64,000 nucleotides of DNA, from assembly GCF_042683045.1 (NCBI RefSeq), contig NZ_JBHUIT010000002.1, forward strand, positions 186,001 to 250,000, read 5' to 3'. Made by a program: the position numbers and the translations under genes. The first letter of the stretch is position 1. Each line of letters opens with the position of its first letter. Under the pieces are notes generated by a model. That model saw only the letters and a list, made by a program, of their open reading frames with translations, did not search any database and was not told where the DNA came from. Positions 8,866 to 18,111 of the stretch are shown here, piece by piece. Origin of the DNA: Luteolibacter algae (lineage in GTDB: Bacteria > Verrucomicrobiota > Verrucomicrobiia > Verrucomicrobiales > Akkermansiaceae).

Positions 8866-10416
8866 ATGATTATCTCTCCACTGGGCACCCGCTCTCTTTC
8901 CTCCCGGAACCGCATGAACTGGCAGCCGTTTGGCCTCGGTTTGATCTTCATTCACATGAGCCTTGCCGGATCAATGAGTGCGGCAGAGAAACCTCCCGGC
9001 TCGCTTGACCTCAAGGCAGCCCACCGGGGCACTCCCGAAATTGACATAGCTCTACTCGACCTCTCGGAGCCGCCGGAATCGATCCGCAGCTTCTTCAGTG
9101 AAGCCCGGCAGGCGTTCGCGGCCAATCCCATGGCCACCTTCGCGCAGCTACCGACAATCCGCGAAGCCGCCGAAAAATACGAGATCTCCATACTCGGGGG
9201 GCCGATGCTCGGAGCGGTTTCCGCCGAAGGTGCCCGCGTCTGGATCCGCACCCGGAAGCCGGCTCAAGTCACCGTCCAGGTGCAGATCAACGGAGAGGAA
9301 AAACAATTCGGCCCCGTTGCAAGCACTCCGGAAAGCGATTTTACCGCAGTCGTTCCCGTGACGGGATTGCAGGCGAACACCTCCCACGCCTACCGGGTAT
9401 TGGTCGATGGAAAACCCATCCCCATGCCTGCGGACTCCACCCTTACCACCACGCCCGGACCTGACGCGGCGATTCCTACAACCATCGCCTTTGGAGCGGA
9501 TTTCCATAAGACCGGACTGTGGAACCAGGCGTTACTAGAGCGCATCCATCAGCAGAAAAGCTCCGCGCTACTCCTTTTGGGCGATGGAGCCGTGGATGAC
9601 CGGGAAAATCGTGTCGGTCTGCACAGATCGGATTACCTCCTGCGGGATCTTTCACCCGGCTGGCGCAAACTGGTCGCTTCCACTCCTGTCTACGCGACAT
9701 GGGATGATCATGATTATTTCAACAACGATCTTTCGGGAGTCCCCAAGGGCTTCACCGCGGAGGATCGCTCCGCCGTCCGGAAAGTCTGGACACAGTCGTG
9801 GAATAATCCCTCCTACGGCTTCGAGGATCGGAACGAAGGAATTTTTTTCCGCACCCGCATCGGTCCCTGCGATGTGATCATGCTGGACACCCGTTATTTT
9901 CGCACCGCGAAGGGCAAGCCGGATAACTTTTTGGGCGAGGCACAGCTCCAGTGGCTGGAGAAAGAACTGGCCGCCTGCACCGGGCCTTTCATCTTCCTCA
10001 GCAGCGGCACCATGTGGAGCGACAATATCACAGCGGGAAAAGACTCCTGGGGGACCTGGGATCCGGAGACGCGTGAACGCATCTTTTCCTTCATCGAGGA
10101 AAAGAGAATCGGCGGAGTGATGTTACTTTCCGGAGACCGCCATGGAGCAAGGGTTGTCCGCATTCCGCGGGCCTCGGGTTTCGACTTCTGGGAGTTCGAG
10201 CTCGGCAGCCTGGGCGCACACCCCGGGCCGCCGGCGATCGGGAAGCCTGCGGAAGACCAGCCCTTCGGTATGATCGGCAAATCACTTTTCGGCGTTTGCT
10301 CCTTCGATACCACTTTGCCGGATCCCACCGCGACCATCCGCATTCTGGACGCCAAGGGCCAATCCCATTACGAAGTCTCGCTGACACGGAGCCAACTGAC
10401 TCCTCCGGCCCGGTAA
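8866..10416 (+). CDS. PhoD-like alkaline phosphatase/phosphodiesterase
   Basis: 516 residues from 8866. The ATG at 8914 (MNWQPFGLG) would give a more ordinary signal peptide. An N-terminal FnIII-like domain (about residues 105-180, 'GARVWIRTRKPAQVTVQV') precedes the metallophosphatase domain. Motifs visible are LLLGDGAVDD, ATWDDHDYFNND, IMLDTRYFR and LLSGDRHGARV, matching the metal ligands of the PhoD family. It is predicted to cleave phosphate mono- or diesters in the periplasm. It follows the propeller glycosidase by 15 bases and so is probably in the same operon. Its place in a sulfatase-rich locus leaves open that it acts on a decorated glycan rather than in phosphate scavenging. Confidence 0.85.
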   Translation: MIISPLGTRSLSSRNRMNWQPFGLGLIFIHMSLAGSMSAAEKPPGSLDLKAAHRGTPEIDIALLDLSEPPESIRSFFSEARQAFAANPMATFAQLPTIREAAEKYEISILGGPMLGAVSAEGARVWIRTRKPAQVTVQVQINGEEKQFGPVASTPESDFTAVVPVTGLQANTSHAYRVLVDGKPIPMPADSTLTTTPGPDAAIPTTIAFGADFHKTGLWNQALLERIHQQKSSALLLLGDGAVDDRENRVGLHRSDYLLRDLSPGWRKLVASTPVYATWDDHDYFNNDLSGVPKGFTAEDRSAVRKVWTQSWNNPSYGFEDRNEGIFFRTRIGPCDVIMLDTRYFRTAKGKPDNFLGEAQLQWLEKELAACTGPFIFLSSGTMWSDNITAGKDSWGTWDPETRERIFSFIEEKRIGGVMLLSGDRHGARVVRIPRASGFDFWEFELGSLGAHPGPPAIGKPAEDQPFGMIGKSLFGVCSFDTTLPDPTATIRILDAKGQSHYEVSLTRSQLTPPAR

Positions 10417-10704
10417 TCATTGGGATTGCTACACCGGCCAGTGAATGGGATCGATCGATATCCCATGCGGATGAAGTAGTGCTGCACTGTGTCCCAAACC
10501 TCCGCCTTCTTCCGGAAGGCTTTCGCCGGCTATTGGCGGACTAGGTAAAAACTTCGGCAGGTCACCCGCATCAGCCAAATAGTAGGATGAACCTGCCTGC
10601 TCCGGAGATCTATGAGGGTTATTTTCCGTGAACCGAAAAATCCACACTCCGGCCCGCCAAAGGTCCGCAACCTCCTCTGGCTTCAATCGACAACCCAAGA
10701 TAAA
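10417..10704. other. Non-coding gap with short inverted repeats
   Basis: This 288-base gap separates the PhoD-like gene from the first sulfatase. It holds ATGGGAT (10445-10451) inverted as ATCCCAT (10460-10466) around CGATCGAT, and GGCAGGT (10556-10562) inverted as ACCTGCC (10591-10597). No convincing promoter or terminator with a T-run was seen. Short open frames here lack coding character. Confidence 0.35.
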
Positions 10705-12360
10705 ATGAAACTCGCACTCAGCCTCACCATTGCGCTCGGCACCGGAACTCTTGCCCTTGCCGCCCCCCTAGAAAAACCGAACATCATCATGGTCTTTGCG
10801 GACGATATCAGCGCCCGTGAGCTCCCTGTTTATGGCTCCAGCGTATGGACCGGTCCCTGGCGCAACGATACCAGCGATCCGCAATATCGGGCCAAAACGC
10901 CGGTCCTTGATCAGCTGGCCAGCGAGGGCTGCTGGGTCACCACGCCCTGGGCCGCCACCGTCTGCTCTCCCAGCCGTGCCATGATGATGACCGGCCGCTA
11001 TGCCCACCTTCACAAGTGGTGGGACAACAAGCTCAAGGGCAAGTATCTCGACTCCTCGGGAAAAGCCTCCGTCTGGCCGCTTTATGAAAGCTCCCCGCTG
11101 CAGCTAGGTCACCTCGCCCAGAAAGCCGGTTACGCCACCTACTGGGCTGGCAAAACCCAGATGGCCGGAGATCTCACCCGCTATGGCTACGATGAAGGCT
11201 GCTTCACTCCGGGGAATCTCGAGGACAAAGACAATCCCTACACCGATTTCAAACTTGAATACCGCAAAATCAACGGCGAGCGCACCGTCGTCAATGTCGA
11301 CACCGGGAAACCCGCCGACACCTATCTCCAGCACGGCTGGTATTGGTTTCCCCATGTCCGGTTGATGAATCATCCCGGAGAAAAGACGTTCTCGTGGTGG
11401 CCGAACGATGAGGAATCAAAGAAAGAGTTCGGCCTGGCGACCTACGGCCCCGATGTCGAGCTGGATTTCATCTTCGACTACATGGAGCGCCAACATGAGG
11501 CAAAGAAACCATTCTTCATCTATCACACCACCCACCTCGGCCACGATGGTTTTGACTGGCTCCACCCGGAGTCCGATAGCAGCTGGCCCGGCACTCCGGT
11601 CATCTCCTGGGATGGAGAAAAATATACGCGCACCGAGCCAAAGGTAACCGGCGACGATGGTATCTATGATACCCACGGAACCGTGACCGAGCCCGGCATG
11701 CACCGCCATATCAATTATCTCGATTATCAGATGTGGCTCTATCGGCAGAAGCTCGAAAAGATGGGCATCGCTGACAATACCGTGATCATCTTTTGCGCGG
11801 ACAACGGCACCGGAGGCTATGGGAAAAACAGCCCGGATCGCCAGAAGGGAGTCCATGTGCCACTGATCATTTACGCACCGGGAATGACCAAGCACGGCCG
11901 CCAGGACGTTCTCGTCAACCTATCCGATTTTTTCCCCACCATCGCCGATCTCACTGGAGCGGAAATACCGGCAAATTATGAGCAAAACGGCGAAAGCCTC
12001 CTCCCATTTCTCTTCACCGACAAGCCGGCTCACCGGGAATGGGTCTACGGCTACCGTGGATATATGCAGTTGATTCGCGGCAGCCATGTCATGCGCGACG
12101 GTTTCGGCAAATGGTGGGATGTCTCGGAGACACCTGCGGATCTTATCAGCTTCACCGAGATTACCGATTGGGATGCCGTCTCGGAAGTTCACCGTGCGGA
12201 GCGTGCCAAGCTCGAGGCCGTTTTGCCAAAATTTGGCGTGAAGACCAATGGACCGAACGCTCCAGGCACTCCGGATTCACCTGAGAAAACGAAGACCAAG
12301 AAGAAGTCCAAGGAAGAGAAAAAGCAGAAAAAGGCCAAACCGGCCGCTGATAGCAAATAG
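10705..12360 (+). CDS. Secreted sulfatase (arylsulfatase type) with Lys-rich tail
   Basis: 551 residues from the ATG at 10705 (MKLALSLTIALG). The frame is open 31 codons further upstream, but the signal peptide begins here and ends about residue 20. The core shows 'NIIMVFADD' with the metal-binding Asp pair (D33, D34), the formylglycine site CSPSR with Cys at residue 87, and 'FCADNGTGG' with the second metal-binding Asp-Asn pair. The Cys must be oxidised to formylglycine by an FGE enzyme not found in this window. It hydrolyses sulfate esters, probably on a sulfated polysaccharide. The last 25 residues are a Lys/Glu-rich tail of low complexity. The sensor kinase gene follows after 20 bases. 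Confidence 0.9.
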   Translation: MKLALSLTIALGTGTLALAAPLEKPNIIMVFADDISARELPVYGSSVWTGPWRNDTSDPQYRAKTPVLDQLASEGCWVTTPWAATVCSPSRAMMMTGRYAHLHKWWDNKLKGKYLDSSGKASVWPLYESSPLQLGHLAQKAGYATYWAGKTQMAGDLTRYGYDEGCFTPGNLEDKDNPYTDFKLEYRKINGERTVVNVDTGKPADTYLQHGWYWFPHVRLMNHPGEKTFSWWPNDEESKKEFGLATYGPDVELDFIFDYMERQHEAKKPFFIYHTTHLGHDGFDWLHPESDSSWPGTPVISWDGEKYTRTEPKVTGDDGIYDTHGTVTEPGMHRHINYLDYQMWLYRQKLEKMGIADNTVIIFCADNGTGGYGKNSPDRQKGVHVPLIIYAPGMTKHGRQDVLVNLSDFFPTIADLTGAEIPANYEQNGESLLPFLFTDKPAHREWVYGYRGYMQLIRGSHVMRDGFGKWWDVSETPADLISFTEITDWDAVSEVHRAERAKLEAVLPKFGVKTNGPNAPGTPDSPEKTKTKKKSKEEKKQKKAKPAADSK

Positions 12361-12380
12361 CCGGACAGTCCCCCATTTCG

Positions 12381-14570
12381 ATGAATCATCCGGTCCCCAA
12401 ATGTCTAGCTCTCATCGGAGTGTGTCTGCTCGGGACGATGGCTCTAGCCCAAGAGGCCTGCGACTCGATATTGGAAATCCGCCAACTCGGTCGCAAGGAA
12501 GCCGCAAAGTCCCACCCTGTCGATCTTACCGCTCAAGTCCTTCGACTTAGCACCCGCGGTGGCGGATTTTTCGCTCACGACGGCGAGTCTGGAATCTACG
12601 TCCGCGGCCTCGCCAGGTCAAAATCCCAGATCGACCCCGTGCCCGGAGATATCGTCCATATCCGGGGAATCACCTCGGCATCGGATTTCTCCCCCTCAAT
12701 CCAAGGCAGCCAATTCGAAATCACCGGCCATGCCACGCTCCCGAAACCCACGCAGTTGTCCGCGAGCGAATATCACCTTCCTGCTCTCGACTGTTCGTGG
12801 GTTTCCATCCGCGGTGCCATCGTTTCCATCACCCCCGTCCGGTCGCACAACGCGATCATGCTGGAATTGAAAAAGAATGAAATTCTGGCCCAAGTCCAGG
12901 TTCCTTACTCGCATGATGCCATGGCTCTGTTAGCGGAATTGGCGCTCAACCGCGTCAGCATCACGGCCGTGGCAGGCACGGTCTTCAATGATCGAGGCCA
13001 GGCAACCGATCGCATCTTCTTCGCCAACTCCCCCGCCGACTTCGAGATCCTCCGCAGGAACACACCCTCTCCCACATCCCAGGTTGTGCCGATCTCAGCA
13101 CTCATGACCTATGGCTTCGAGCCACGCACACCAGTCAAAACCCGGGGGACCATCACTCATATCAACGGGCAGGATATCTATCTCGTGGACGAAGGTGCCA
13201 CCCTCATGGCCACCATTCCTTCCAACAGCAAAATCACGATCGGCGACGTGGTCGAGCTGGATGGGTTTGTCTGGTCCCAGCCGATCGGCCCGGCATTTCT
13301 CGCCCAGGCGTTACGTGTGACTGGGAGCTCCCCGCCCCCGTATCCCATCCATTTCAACCCTGCGGAGCCCATCAGCAGTAGTTTGCACGGCGCCTTGGTC
13401 GAACTCGACGCCAAACTCCTCGAGACCATCGATAATATCGACTTCCGGGAAACAGACGCAACATCCCAGGGATTCCGCACGCTTCTGTGCCAATCCGGTG
13501 ACAAGCTTTTCAAGGCACAGTTTTCCCCTTCGAATTTCACAGCTCCACCGCCTGCCCCCGGCTCCATTTTGCGCCTTACCGGCATTTGCAAACTGTTCCG
13601 CAACCAAGAGATCCCATGGCAAATGAGTATCGATAGCTTCGAGATCGACTTGCTCGCCGAGGGAGGCGTCTCGGTGGTGAGGCCCTCACCATGGTGGACC
13701 ACCAACCGGCTCCTCTGGGGACTAGCTCTCACCTTCGGACTCCTGGCTCTGGTTTTCGGATGGGGCATCCTACTCCGACGCACGGTCGACCGTCAAACCC
13801 GCGTCATCGCTGCCAAGATCGAACGCGAGTCGACCTTGGAGGAACGCCAGCGCATCGCCCGGGAGTTCCACGACAGCCTGGAACAAGGACTTGCAGGCAT
13901 GGCAATTCAGCTACGGTCCTGTATGAAACTCATGAATCGCCACGCGGAAAGAGCCATGAACTCGCTCCGTCACTCGCTTTCCCTGAGCAATCCCGCCGAT
14001 AGAGCTTTGAGGTCCCATCTGGAAACCCGCAGGGAAGCAATGCAGCAAGAGCAGGCGAAAACTCTCGGCTCCCTCACCATTCTGCAGAACATGTTGAGCT
14101 ACTGCAGTCTGGAAGCCCGCTCATCAATCCTTGATCTGCGTGGCGGGCTCCTGGAGTCCATGGACCTCACGACAGCTCTGCGCGCCACGCTTGAGCCTCT
14201 TTTCAACGACAGCGGAATCACCCTGCGGATCGCTTCCCAAGGCTCGCCGCCCCGTCTCCAAAGACGTATCGAAAACCACCTGTTCCGGATTGCAAAGGAA
14301 GCTGCTACAAATTCCCTACGGCATGCCAGGCCCGAACATGTCGCGATCCGTTTCTCGATCCGATCGCACCGTCTTGAGCTTGAAATTAGCGACGACGGCT
14401 GCGGTTTCGATCCGAAAATGGCCGAGCCTGTCGGACACTTCGGTCTGCAGGGCATGAAGGAACGTGCGCAAAAGATAGGCGCGACACTCGAAATCGATAG
14501 CTCCAGCACCGAGGGAACCCGGGTGCGGCTAAACCTCGATATGAAGCCTGAAGATCTCCTCCATTTATGA
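12381..14570 (+). CDS. Sensor histidine kinase, NarL/HisKA_3 type, large periplasmic sensor
   Basis: 729 residues. A signal-like N-terminus (1-23) is followed by about 415 residues of beta-rich periplasmic sequence with repeated OB-like units ('GGGFFAHDGESGIYVRG', 'GQDIYLVDEGATLMATI'). One transmembrane helix lies at about 440-462, then a HisKA_3 phosphorylation domain ('ERQRIAREFHDSLEQGL', His497) and an ATPase domain with 'EAATNSLRHA' (N box), 'DDGCGF' and 'GHFGLQGMKERA'. The helical part between His497 and 'SILDLRGG' is longer than usual for this family. The 3' end overlaps the response regulator by four bases (ATGA), so the two form a two-component pair. It lies between sulfatase genes and may sense a glycan or a breakdown product; the ligand is not known. 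Confidence 0.88.
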   Translation: MNHPVPKCLALIGVCLLGTMALAQEACDSILEIRQLGRKEAAKSHPVDLTAQVLRLSTRGGGFFAHDGESGIYVRGLARSKSQIDPVPGDIVHIRGITSASDFSPSIQGSQFEITGHATLPKPTQLSASEYHLPALDCSWVSIRGAIVSITPVRSHNAIMLELKKNEILAQVQVPYSHDAMALLAELALNRVSITAVAGTVFNDRGQATDRIFFANSPADFEILRRNTPSPTSQVVPISALMTYGFEPRTPVKTRGTITHINGQDIYLVDEGATLMATIPSNSKITIGDVVELDGFVWSQPIGPAFLAQALRVTGSSPPPYPIHFNPAEPISSSLHGALVELDAKLLETIDNIDFRETDATSQGFRTLLCQSGDKLFKAQFSPSNFTAPPPAPGSILRLTGICKLFRNQEIPWQMSIDSFEIDLLAEGGVSVVRPSPWWTTNRLLWGLALTFGLLALVFGWGILLRRTVDRQTRVIAAKIERESTLEERQRIAREFHDSLEQGLAGMAIQLRSCMKLMNRHAERAMNSLRHSLSLSNPADRALRSHLETRREAMQQEQAKTLGSLTILQNMLSYCSLEARSSILDLRGGLLESMDLTTALRATLEPLFNDSGITLRIASQGSPPRLQRRIENHLFRIAKEAATNSLRHARPEHVAIRFSIRSHRLELEISDDGCGFDPKMAEPVGHFGLQGMKERAQKIGATLEIDSSSTEGTRVRLNLDMKPEDLLHL

Positions 14571-15199
14571 ACTCCTCCCTGAAAATCTTCGTCGTCGACG
14601 ACAATGCCATCATGAGGCTCGGCCTCTCGCAGGCGATCAACCATGAGGATGATCTCGAGCTTGTGGGCGCTGCGGCCACGGGTGAGGAAGGCATTGGACG
14701 CCTTGCAGATCTAGCTCCCGATATTGTGATTCTCGATTATCACATGCCGGGCATGGACGGCATCACCTGCGCCCGGCGGATTCTCGCCGGACAACCTTCC
14801 ATTCGCATCATCCTGCTCAGTGTTTTCGATTCCGAGGAAGATATCTGGAAAGCCACCCAAGCTGGTGTCAGCGGCTACTTAACCAAAAAGGCAGGTGAGA
14901 TCGAGGACGTCATCGCCGCCGTTCATGAAGTCGCTTCAGGCGGCACCTACTTTCCCGCGACCATTGCCGCCAAGCTGCGGGAGCGTCGTCAACAGGCGGA
15001 GCTGACTCCCCGTGAACTGGAGGTTCTCAAACTTCTCGCCAATGGTTTCAGTAACAAGGATATCGTCGATGCTCTCGGGATTTCTCTCGCCACGGTTAAA
15101 CTCCACATCACCAACCTGCGGGAAAAACTTGGAGCTGTGGACCGCACCCAAGCGGTGGTCACCGCTTATAAAAAAGGAATTCTCCGTCTCGAGGACTAG
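14567..15199 (+). CDS. NarL/FixJ-type response regulator
   Basis: 210 residues. The receiver domain has the acidic pocket DD at residues 11-12, phospho-acceptor Asp57 in 'DIVILDYHMPGMDG', the conserved Thr/Ser region 'ILLSVFD' and Lys in 'YLTKKA'. The C-terminal LuxR-type helix-turn-helix ('LTPRELEVLKLLANGFSNKDIVDALGIS...VKLHITNLREKLG') binds DNA. It overlaps the kinase gene by four bases (ATGA), which indicates translational coupling. It likely controls the surrounding glycan-degradation genes; that target is an inference from position. Confidence 0.92.
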   Translation: MNSSLKIFVVDDNAIMRLGLSQAINHEDDLELVGAAATGEEGIGRLADLAPDIVILDYHMPGMDGITCARRILAGQPSIRIILLSVFDSEEDIWKATQAGVSGYLTKKAGEIEDVIAAVHEVASGGTYFPATIAAKLRERRQQAELTPRELEVLKLLANGFSNKDIVDALGISLATVKLHITNLREKLGAVDRTQAVVTAYKKGILRLED

Positions 15200-15333
15200 T
15201 TTGCAGCGCCGCCTACCTCGCCTTTTGGCTAGATTGACCGACTCGTGGCCCCGCTGCAATCTCCGCTAATTCCTGAGTAGGGCTTATCCTGCCTTTCTCA
15301 ATCGAAAACCAAATCCATCCAGTCATTACCACT

Positions 15334-16068
15334 ATGAAAAAGACCTTCAAACAATCCCTCCCTGTCATCGCCGGAATCGGAGCGATTTTCCTCTTCAATG
15401 GTGAATCCCAGGCCGCGACCCTCATCACCGCCAACGTCGATGGCGCCGCAGAGCAAAGCACCTCACTCGGCTCCATTTCCGCAGCCACCGTCGTTGGAAC
15501 CCCCGGCACCGACTCGACGATCAGCACCACCTACACCATCTCCGGCCTGGATCTTTCGGCAGAGGAGGCGGGCGCCACCAACGTCAGTTTTAAATTCACC
15601 GTCACCTACGTGGGCAGCAACAGCAACAACAGCAATCCACTGGACGTAAGTTTCAGCGATTTGGGCAACGTCGGCGTCGGCGGCAACCAGTTCAACGGTG
15701 CCGAGTTGCTGACGATCTCCGTCTCTGCACCCACCGACGTCATCGGCTTCGGCGGCACCATCAAATTCGACGGCTTCACCAGTTGGACCGCGGGCAACTT
15801 CGGCAACACCCCCGACAGCCAGAGCCTGACCTATGGCACAAACATCATTGAGTTCCAAAACTCGACTGACACCTCGGGCTCCACTTACACGGTTGGCTCC
15901 GGCTTTAGCGGCACCCTTCAGGCGGTGAATACCTTCACAGCCCAAGCGATCAATGGCTCCAACTCAATGCTAAATCAGGATCTGCAGTTTTCCGCTGTTC
16001 CTGAGCCTTCCTCCGCTTTCCTGCTCAGCCTGGGACTAAGCGGCCTCTTGCTCCGCCGCCGCAAGTAA
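15334..16068 (+). CDS. PEP-CTERM sorting-domain protein
   Basis: 244 residues with a signal peptide (1-28, ending SQA). A low-complexity beta-rich body rich in Thr, Ser, Gly and Asn follows. The C-terminus is the PEP-CTERM signal: VPEPSS, a hydrophobic helix of about 16 residues, then LLRRRK. Such proteins are processed by an exosortase (EpsH/XrtA type, not in this window) and exported to the surface or extracellular matrix. The body has no recognisable domain. It lies alone between the response regulator and a sulfatase and is followed by a strong terminator. Confidence 0.85.
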   Translation: MKKTFKQSLPVIAGIGAIFLFNGESQAATLITANVDGAAEQSTSLGSISAATVVGTPGTDSTISTTYTISGLDLSAEEAGATNVSFKFTVTYVGSNSNNSNPLDVSFSDLGNVGVGGNQFNGAELLTISVSAPTDVIGFGGTIKFDGFTSWTAGNFGNTPDSQSLTYGTNIIEFQNSTDTSGSTYTVGSGFSGTLQAVNTFTAQAINGSNSMLNQDLQFSAVPEPSSAFLLSLGLSGLLLRRRK

Positions 16069-16093
16069 AACACTACCCAGAAAAATTCTTCCA

Positions 16094-16130
16094 AAGGGTG
16101 CGCTGGAACTTCCGGCGCACCCTTCCCTTT
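16094..16130 (+). terminator. Rho-independent terminator after the PEP-CTERM gene
   Basis: A perfect 10-base stem, AAGGGTGCGC (16094-16103) with GCGCACCCTT (16115-16124), has an 11-base loop and is followed by CCCTTT. It lies 26 bases after the stop at 16068 and before the sulfatase start at 16165. Confidence 0.75.
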
Positions 16131-16164
16131 CATGCCATTGCAGATTCCGTAGAACATCTCCTTT

Positions 16165-17982
16165 ATGAAACGCATCATTCCCTCCTTGCTGCTACTGCTC
16201 GGTCCCGCTCTAGCTGCCCAGAAGCCAAACATCCTGTGGGTAATCACGGATGACCAACGGCTCGACTCGATCAGCGCCTTCAATCGCATGACCCGCGATC
16301 GCGATGACAGCCCCTTGGGCAAAGTGCTCTCCCCCAATGTCGACCGTCTTGCAGCGATGGGCACCACTTTCATCAATAGCTACAACCAAAATCCCAGCTG
16401 TGCCCCGAGCCGCACCATCATGCACTCGGGCCGCTACTCACACCGCACCGGGGTGTATGGGTTCGAATACTATTATCCGACCTCTGAGCTGGAGCACTGG
16501 CGGCCAATGATCCCGGAAGTGATGGCTGCCGATGCCGGATACCAGACGGTAAGCGTCGGTAAAGGTGGCCTCTACTATCGTCAGCCCGCGACCACTCCGA
16601 AAGGGAAACCCCAGGATTCCAACATCTATCAGGTCAATCTCGGCTACCGCCGCGAGTATGCCCCAAAAGGACTATACGATTGGGACAAGCAGACCGACTG
16701 GAAAAGCACGCCGAAACAGGTTTTCGAGGTTTTCCAGTTCTCTGACGGAGAGAAGCTCTCATGGCCCGTCACCAAGGGTGCCACCCCGGATGATCGTCCG
16801 GAAATCCGGGACCGTCTTGATATACTCCGCGCCTATTCCGCCGGGGACGACGAACACACCGGCATGGTGATCGGCGGGGTCAACCCCCAATCCGGCGATA
16901 AAACCCGCGATGGCTGGTTCCTGACGGAGCTGAGCCAATATCTCGACAATTGCGACCAACCCCACACCACCGTATACGGCAGCAAGCTCCAAGGCCCGAA
17001 ATCAGCGGCACCGCTTTTCGTCCACCTCGGCTTCGAGGCCCCTCACACGCCGGTTCTTCCTCCACAGGAGTTCCGGGACAAGTTCAAGGGCATCACCTAC
17101 GAGATCCCAGAGTTCACCAAGGAAGAACTCGCCGGCTTTCCGCCGCAAATCCAGAAACTCTACTCGCATAGCGCCAGCGACCACTACACCACAGCCGAGA
17201 AGCAGCAGATGGTCTCCGACTACTTCGCCTACTGCGCCTATGTCGATGATCTCGTTGGCAAGGCGGTCGATAAATTCATCGGCTACTCCGAGAAAAACCA
17301 ACAACCGTGGATGGTCCTCTACGTCTGTGGCGATCACGGCTGGCGCCTCAACGAGCACGGCATGATCAGCAAGTTCGGCCCCTTTGATACCGATCTTCAG
17401 AACCCCATCATCGTCGCCTCCTCCGATAAAACGAGATTCCCGGCAGACAAGGTGGTCACGGATTTCACTACTTTCCTCGATATGGCTCCCACATTCTACG
17501 CTGCTGCGGGAATTGATCTGAACCAGCCAAGCTATGCCTATCTGGACGGAGAGGATCTCGCAAAAGTCGCCGGCGGCGCTCTGCCTCCGCGGGACTACAT
17601 CATTGCGGAGCCCACGCACGTCATCGGCCCCCGCGCCGTGATCCGCACGAAGGAATACAAATTCAGCATGCGCATCCGCCCCGGCCGGATCGACGGGAAA
17701 AAAATCGATTGGGCCATCAAAGCCCCTCTGGAAGAGGTGGAACCGATGTTTTTCGACCTCCGTTCCGATCCCGAGGAGATTCACAACCTGGCCTCCGAGT
17801 CCCATTACCGTCCGGTCATCGACGTGCTGCGTAAAAAGCTTCAGGACATCGTTCTCGGCGATGGTCGGGTGGAGTGCAAATGGGATGCAAAGGGCGATAC
17901 CACCGTCGTCACCAGCAACTTCGCACCCGGAGCCGACGATGGAAAAATCAGCCTGCCCGGGATCACCCCACTCGCCCGCTGA
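16165..17982 (+). CDS. Secreted sulfatase (605 residues)
   Basis: The signal peptide (1-18) ends near ALAA. The sulfatase core has 'NILWVITDD' (D29, D30), the formylglycine motif CAPSR with Cys79, and 'VCGDHGWRLNEHGM' with the C-terminal metal and active-site residues. The whole protein is 605 residues, the same length as the sulfatase at 27692-29509, and both carry the key Cys at residue 79. They share N-terminal 'NILWxxTDDQR' and C-terminal 'NIVLGDxRxEC'-type blocks, so they are paralogues. It is expected to remove sulfate from a polysaccharide or oligosaccharide in the periplasm. FGE activity is needed. It starts the stretch of sulfatase, cytochrome and propeller genes. Confidence 0.9.
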   Translation: MKRIIPSLLLLLGPALAAQKPNILWVITDDQRLDSISAFNRMTRDRDDSPLGKVLSPNVDRLAAMGTTFINSYNQNPSCAPSRTIMHSGRYSHRTGVYGFEYYYPTSELEHWRPMIPEVMAADAGYQTVSVGKGGLYYRQPATTPKGKPQDSNIYQVNLGYRREYAPKGLYDWDKQTDWKSTPKQVFEVFQFSDGEKLSWPVTKGATPDDRPEIRDRLDILRAYSAGDDEHTGMVIGGVNPQSGDKTRDGWFLTELSQYLDNCDQPHTTVYGSKLQGPKSAAPLFVHLGFEAPHTPVLPPQEFRDKFKGITYEIPEFTKEELAGFPPQIQKLYSHSASDHYTTAEKQQMVSDYFAYCAYVDDLVGKAVDKFIGYSEKNQQPWMVLYVCGDHGWRLNEHGMISKFGPFDTDLQNPIIVASSDKTRFPADKVVTDFTTFLDMAPTFYAAAGIDLNQPSYAYLDGEDLAKVAGGALPPRDYIIAEPTHVIGPRAVIRTKEYKFSMRIRPGRIDGKKIDWAIKAPLEEVEPMFFDLRSDPEEIHNLASESHYRPVIDVLRKKLQDIVLGDGRVECKWDAKGDTTVVTSNFAPGADDGKISLPGITPLAR

Positions 17983-18036
17983 TGCCCGTGGAAATTTCCC
18001 GCCGGATCGGGCAAGCTCGATTCCGCAGTGGAATTC

Positions 18037-18078
18037 TGAAACAGTGGTGCCGGATTCACCGGCTTTGTTAATGTTTCA
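18037..18078 (+). other. Inverted repeat, possible weak terminator
   Basis: TGAAACA (18037-18043) is inverted as TGTTTCA (18072-18078), enclosing GCCGG (18049-18053) with CCGGC (18059-18063). It lies in the 129-base gap after the sulfatase. A short TTTGTT follows the inner stem, but there is no proper T-run. Confidence 0.3.
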
Positions 18079-18111
18079 ATTTTTCAACCCCTACTCCAAG
18101 CTCCAGACCCC

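Noticed and set aside
10429..10698. 89-codon minus-strand frame in the gap before the first sulfatase
   Set aside because: Pro/Gly-rich, no domain, and overlaps the likely promoter region.
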